From positions 186,001 to 250,000 of the forward strand of contig CAVSZE010000002.1 of NCBI GenBank assembly GCA_963732375.1: a stretch of 64,000 bases of DNA, written 5' to 3'. How positions within the stretch are numbered: position 1 is the first letter of the stretch; every line of letters begins with the position of its first letter. This DNA comes from RPQJ01 sp963732375. Lineage in GTDB: Bacteria > Pseudomonadota > Gammaproteobacteria > Steroidobacterales > Steroidobacteraceae. Under the pieces are notes generated by a model. It saw only the letters and a program-made list of their open reading frames with translations. It made no database searches and had not been told where the DNA came from. The position numbers were made by a program, and so were the translations under genes. This document shows positions 61,726 through 64,000 of the stretch, one piece after another.

Positions 61726-64000
61726 ATGCCACTGCCCAGCTACGAGAAACTCGGCGCCTTCTACCTCGGCCGCGAGGTCGACCCCCAGTCGCAACAGCCC
61801 GGCGCGGACCTGCTCTACGACTCCCGCGACCTCACGACCCACGCTGTCTGCATCGGCATGACCGGCAGCGGCAAGACGGGCCTCTGCCTGTCGCTGCTGG
61901 AGGAAGCCGCTATCGACGGGGTGCCGGCGATCGCGATCGATCCCAAGGGCGACATCGCCAACCTGATGCTGACGTTTCCGGAGCTGCGCCCCGTGGACTT
62001 CCAGCCCTGGGTGGACGCCGGCGAGGCTGCACGCAAAGGCCAGTCCGTTGAGGAATTCGCTGCAGCCACAGCGGCGACCTGGAAGAAAGGGCTTGCCGAC
62101 TGGAACGAAGACGGGGCGCGCATCCAGCGCCTGCGCGACGCGGCCGAAGTGGCGATCTATACGCCGGGATCGACGTCAGGCCGGCCGCTGTCGGTGCTGC
62201 GCTCGTTCGCCGCACCGGATGCCGCGACACTCGACGATTCGACGGCGCTCAAGGAGCGCATCGGCGCCGCGGTCGCGGGGCTGCTCGGGCTGCTCGGCAT
62301 CGACGCCGACCCGATCAGGAGCCGCGAGTACCTGCTGCTCTCGGCCATTCTCGACGCGGCCTGGCGCAAGGGTCGCAGCCCCGACCTCGCGGCCGTGATC
62401 CAGGCAGTGCAGAAGCCTCCGTTCGAAAAGGTCGGCGTGTTCGACGTCGAGAGCTTCTATCCCGCGAAAGAGCGCATGGAACTCGCGCTGCGCGTGAACG
62501 GCCTGCTCGCGTCACCCGGTTTCGACGCCTGGCTCGCCGGCGACGCGCTGGACATCCAGAAGCTGCTCTACACCGATGCGGGCAAGCCGCGTATCTCGAT
62601 CATCTCGATCGCGCACCTGAACGACGCCGAGCGCATGTTCGTGGTCACGCTGGTGGCGAACGAGCTGGTCGCCTGGATGCGCCGGCAGTCAGGCACCACC
62701 AGCCTGCGTGCGGTGTTCTACATGGACGAGGTGTTCGGCTACTTCCCACCCTCGGCCATGCCACCCTCGAAGCTGCCGCTGCTCACGCTGATGAAACAGG
62801 CACGAGCCTTCGGGCTCGGTGTCGTGCTATCCACGCAGAACCCGGTAGACCTCGACTACAAGGGCCTCGGCAACGCCGGCACCTGGCTGATCGGGCGCCT
62901 GCAGACCGAGCGCGACAAGGATCGCGTGATCGAGGGACTGCTGGGCACCGAGGCTGCCGGCGGAATGGACCGCGCCGGCCTCCAGGCGCTGATGTCGAAC
63001 CTGGCGCAACGCACGTTCCTGATGCGCAACGTCCACGACGACGCGCCGGTGCTGTTCCGCACCCGCTGGGCGCTCTCATACCTTCGCGGGCCGCTGACGC
63101 TGACCGAGATTTCGAAGCTGGAGGGCCAGCGGACCGGGGCGAACACAACTTCCGGCGGGGGCACCGCGACGACCGCGGCCGCAGGCGTCGCGGCCGGGGC
63201 CGCGCCTGCCGCGGACGGCGGTGCCGTCGCGAGTGACCCGGCTGCCTCGCCGTCGACCAGCAACGCATCGGCCCGGCCGATCGTGCCGCCGGGCGTCGTG
63301 GAAAAATTCATGCGCGCCGCGCCGGGACGGAATCCAGTGACCTACCAGCCCTTCATCGGCGCCAGCGCGCGGGCGCATTTCGTTGACGCCAAGGCCGGCA
63401 TGGATGCCTGGGAGTCCTGGTATTACCTCGCGCCGCTCAGCAAGGACGGTCCGGACTGGGCCTCAGCCGAGGTGCTGGGCGAGTCCGGTCGGGACTTCGA
63501 CGACGAGCCACGCGAGGGCGCGGAATTCGGCGAGGTCCCGGGGTCGGCACTGTCCCCGAAGAACCATCGCGCCTGGGCCGATGCGCTGGAGGACCACGTC
63601 TATCGCAGCGCATCGCTCAACGTGATGTCCTGCCCGGCGCTCAAGATGAGCGCCGCGCCGGGCGGCACCGAGGGGGAATTCCGCACCCACATCGCGCAAG
63701 CGCTGCGCGAGAAGCGCGACGCTGCGGTCGATGCGCTGCGTGGCAAGTACGCCTCGAAGCTCGCCGCGATCGGGACGCGAGAGCAGCGCGCCGGCCAGCG
63801 CCTCGAGCGCGAGAAGTCGCAGGCTTCGAGCGAGACCCTGGCAACCGCCGTGTCGATCGGCGGCAGCCTGCTCGGCGCGCTGTTCGGCGGCCGGCGCGGC
63901 AGTGCCTACAGCAAGGCGTCGAGCGCCGCGCGCGGCATCGGACGCGCCAGCCGCGAGCGGACCGATGTCACCAATGCCGAGGCGGATATCCGGGCGATCC
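61726..64000 (+). CDS. HerA-like ATPase (DUF853/DUF87 type), N-terminal part
   Basis: An open frame of 758 codons that runs off the end of the window. The ATP-binding P-loop GMTGSGKT is at residues 44-51, followed by VPAIAIDPKGDIANLM. The Walker B-like AVFYMDEVFGYFPP, the sensor region GVVLSTQNPVDLDYKGLGNAGTWLIGRLQTERDKDRV, and an Ala/Gly/Pro-rich linker near residue 475-505 follow. The C-terminal part has a charged helix (LREKRDAAVDALRGKYASKLAAIGTREQRAGQRLEREKSQ) and a Gly-rich stretch. HerA-type ATPases translocate DNA or act as helicases. ATG 61726 is the first ATG after an in-frame stop (61597); GTG 61633 is possible. Divergent from cysA. Confidence 0.8.
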   Translation, partial: MPLPSYEKLGAFYLGREVDPQSQQPGADLLYDSRDLTTHAVCIGMTGSGKTGLCLSLLEEAAIDGVPAIAIDPKGDIANLMLTFPELRPVDFQPWVDAGEAARKGQSVEEFAAATAATWKKGLADWNEDGARIQRLRDAAEVAIYTPGSTSGRPLSVLRSFAAPDAATLDDSTALKERIGAAVAGLLGLLGIDADPIRSREYLLLSAILDAAWRKGRSPDLAAVIQAVQKPPFEKVGVFDVESFYPAKERMELALRVNGLLASPGFDAWLAGDALDIQKLLYTDAGKPRISIISIAHLNDAERMFVVTLVANELVAWMRRQSGTTSLRAVFYMDEVFGYFPPSAMPPSKLPLLTLMKQARAFGLGVVLSTQNPVDLDYKGLGNAGTWLIGRLQTERDKDRVIEGLLGTEAAGGMDRAGLQALMSNLAQRTFLMRNVHDDAPVLFRTRWALSYLRGPLTLTEISKLEGQRTGANTTSGGGTATTAAAGVAAGAAPAADGGAVASDPAASPSTSNASARPIVPPGVVEKFMRAAPGRNPVTYQPFIGASARAHFVDAKAGMDAWESWYYLAPLSKDGPDWASAEVLGESGRDFDDEPREGAEFGEVPGSALSPKNHRAWADALEDHVYRSASLNVMSCPALKMSAAPGGTEGEFRTHIAQALREKRDAAVDALRGKYASKLAAIGTREQRAGQRLEREKSQASSETLATAVSIGGSLLGALFGGRRGSAYSKASSAARGIGRASRERTDVTNAEADIRAI

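Noticed and set aside
60441..62051. Plus-strand frame of 536 codons overlapping cysA
   Set aside because: Antisense shadow of cysA; the true plus-strand gene here is the HerA-like ATPase in another frame.

Overview
This window is about 64 kb of GC-rich chromosomal DNA with densely packed genes. The gene content points to a gammaproteobacterium, perhaps of the Xanthomonadales/Steroidobacterales/Nevskiales type. The evidence is a proteobacterial glutamate-cysteine ligase, a priA-argS-SPOR gene order, comM, a CysB-type LysR regulator, a PotABCD-type transporter with patD, pntAB, and an ECF sigma/DUF3619/DUF3106 cluster. The placement is an inference from gene content, because no rRNA or tRNA gene is present.

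Layout. 1-5.2 kb: the tail of a PQQ-type beta-propeller dehydrogenase, a secreted beta-propeller protein with a heme-c motif, gshA, and two tandem DUF2845 proteins. 5.2-14 kb: a DUF885 hydrolase, gabD overlapping a Bcr/CflA-type exporter, hemH, a two-domain VOC protein, and a YceI / cytochrome b561 / YceI cluster. 14-20 kb: a complete polyamine ABC transporter (binding protein, ATPase, two permeases) followed by patD. With gabD this supplies putrescine uptake and the oxidation steps from 4-aminobutyraldehyde and succinate semialdehyde. 20-28 kb: a fructosamine-kinase-like gene, a TolB/TPR membrane protein, a phasin-like protein with a histone-like tail, an ACR3 exporter, an exonuclease, a GNAT and an HNH protein. 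28-38 kb: pntAB, the ECF sigma operon, and priA-argS-SPOR. 38-47 kb: a Dsb-like protein, an acyl-CoA ligase, a two-gene SIR2-TIR / nSTAND-NTPase operon, and comM. 47-61.5 kb: a cysB-like regulator, two ABC half-exporters, an OprP-like porin with a sulfate-binding protein, and a cysA-cysT-cysW-histidine kinase-response regulator operon. The window ends inside a HerA-like ATPase gene.

Four observations stand out. (1) The overlapping operon at 40.7-45.3 kb encodes a SIR2-like/TIR fusion and a membrane-anchored nSTAND ATPase with a long helical (TPR-like) tail. The TIR catalytic Glu is kept, but the SIR2 Asn and His positions are substituted, which suggests a sensor plus NADase conflict system. 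(2) The oprP-sbp and cysA promoters share a 29-bp element (GTnACCGC-N4-CGACTGAC-N3-GTnACC) placed 9-10 bp before a TAG(G/T)AT hexamer, so the two sulfate-transport units look like one regulon. The cysA product carries an unusual C-terminal universal-stress-protein-like domain. (3) Three tail-to-tail gene junctions carry the same face-to-face repeat (AGGGGACATTCTCCTTTTT and its complement). Each arm can fold as a tiny hairpin followed by a T run, so the elements look like mobile two-way terminators that also supply stop codons. (4) A pair of inverted DnaA-box-like sites lies just before priA.

No insertion sequence, prophage, CRISPR array, tRNA or rRNA gene was recognised.
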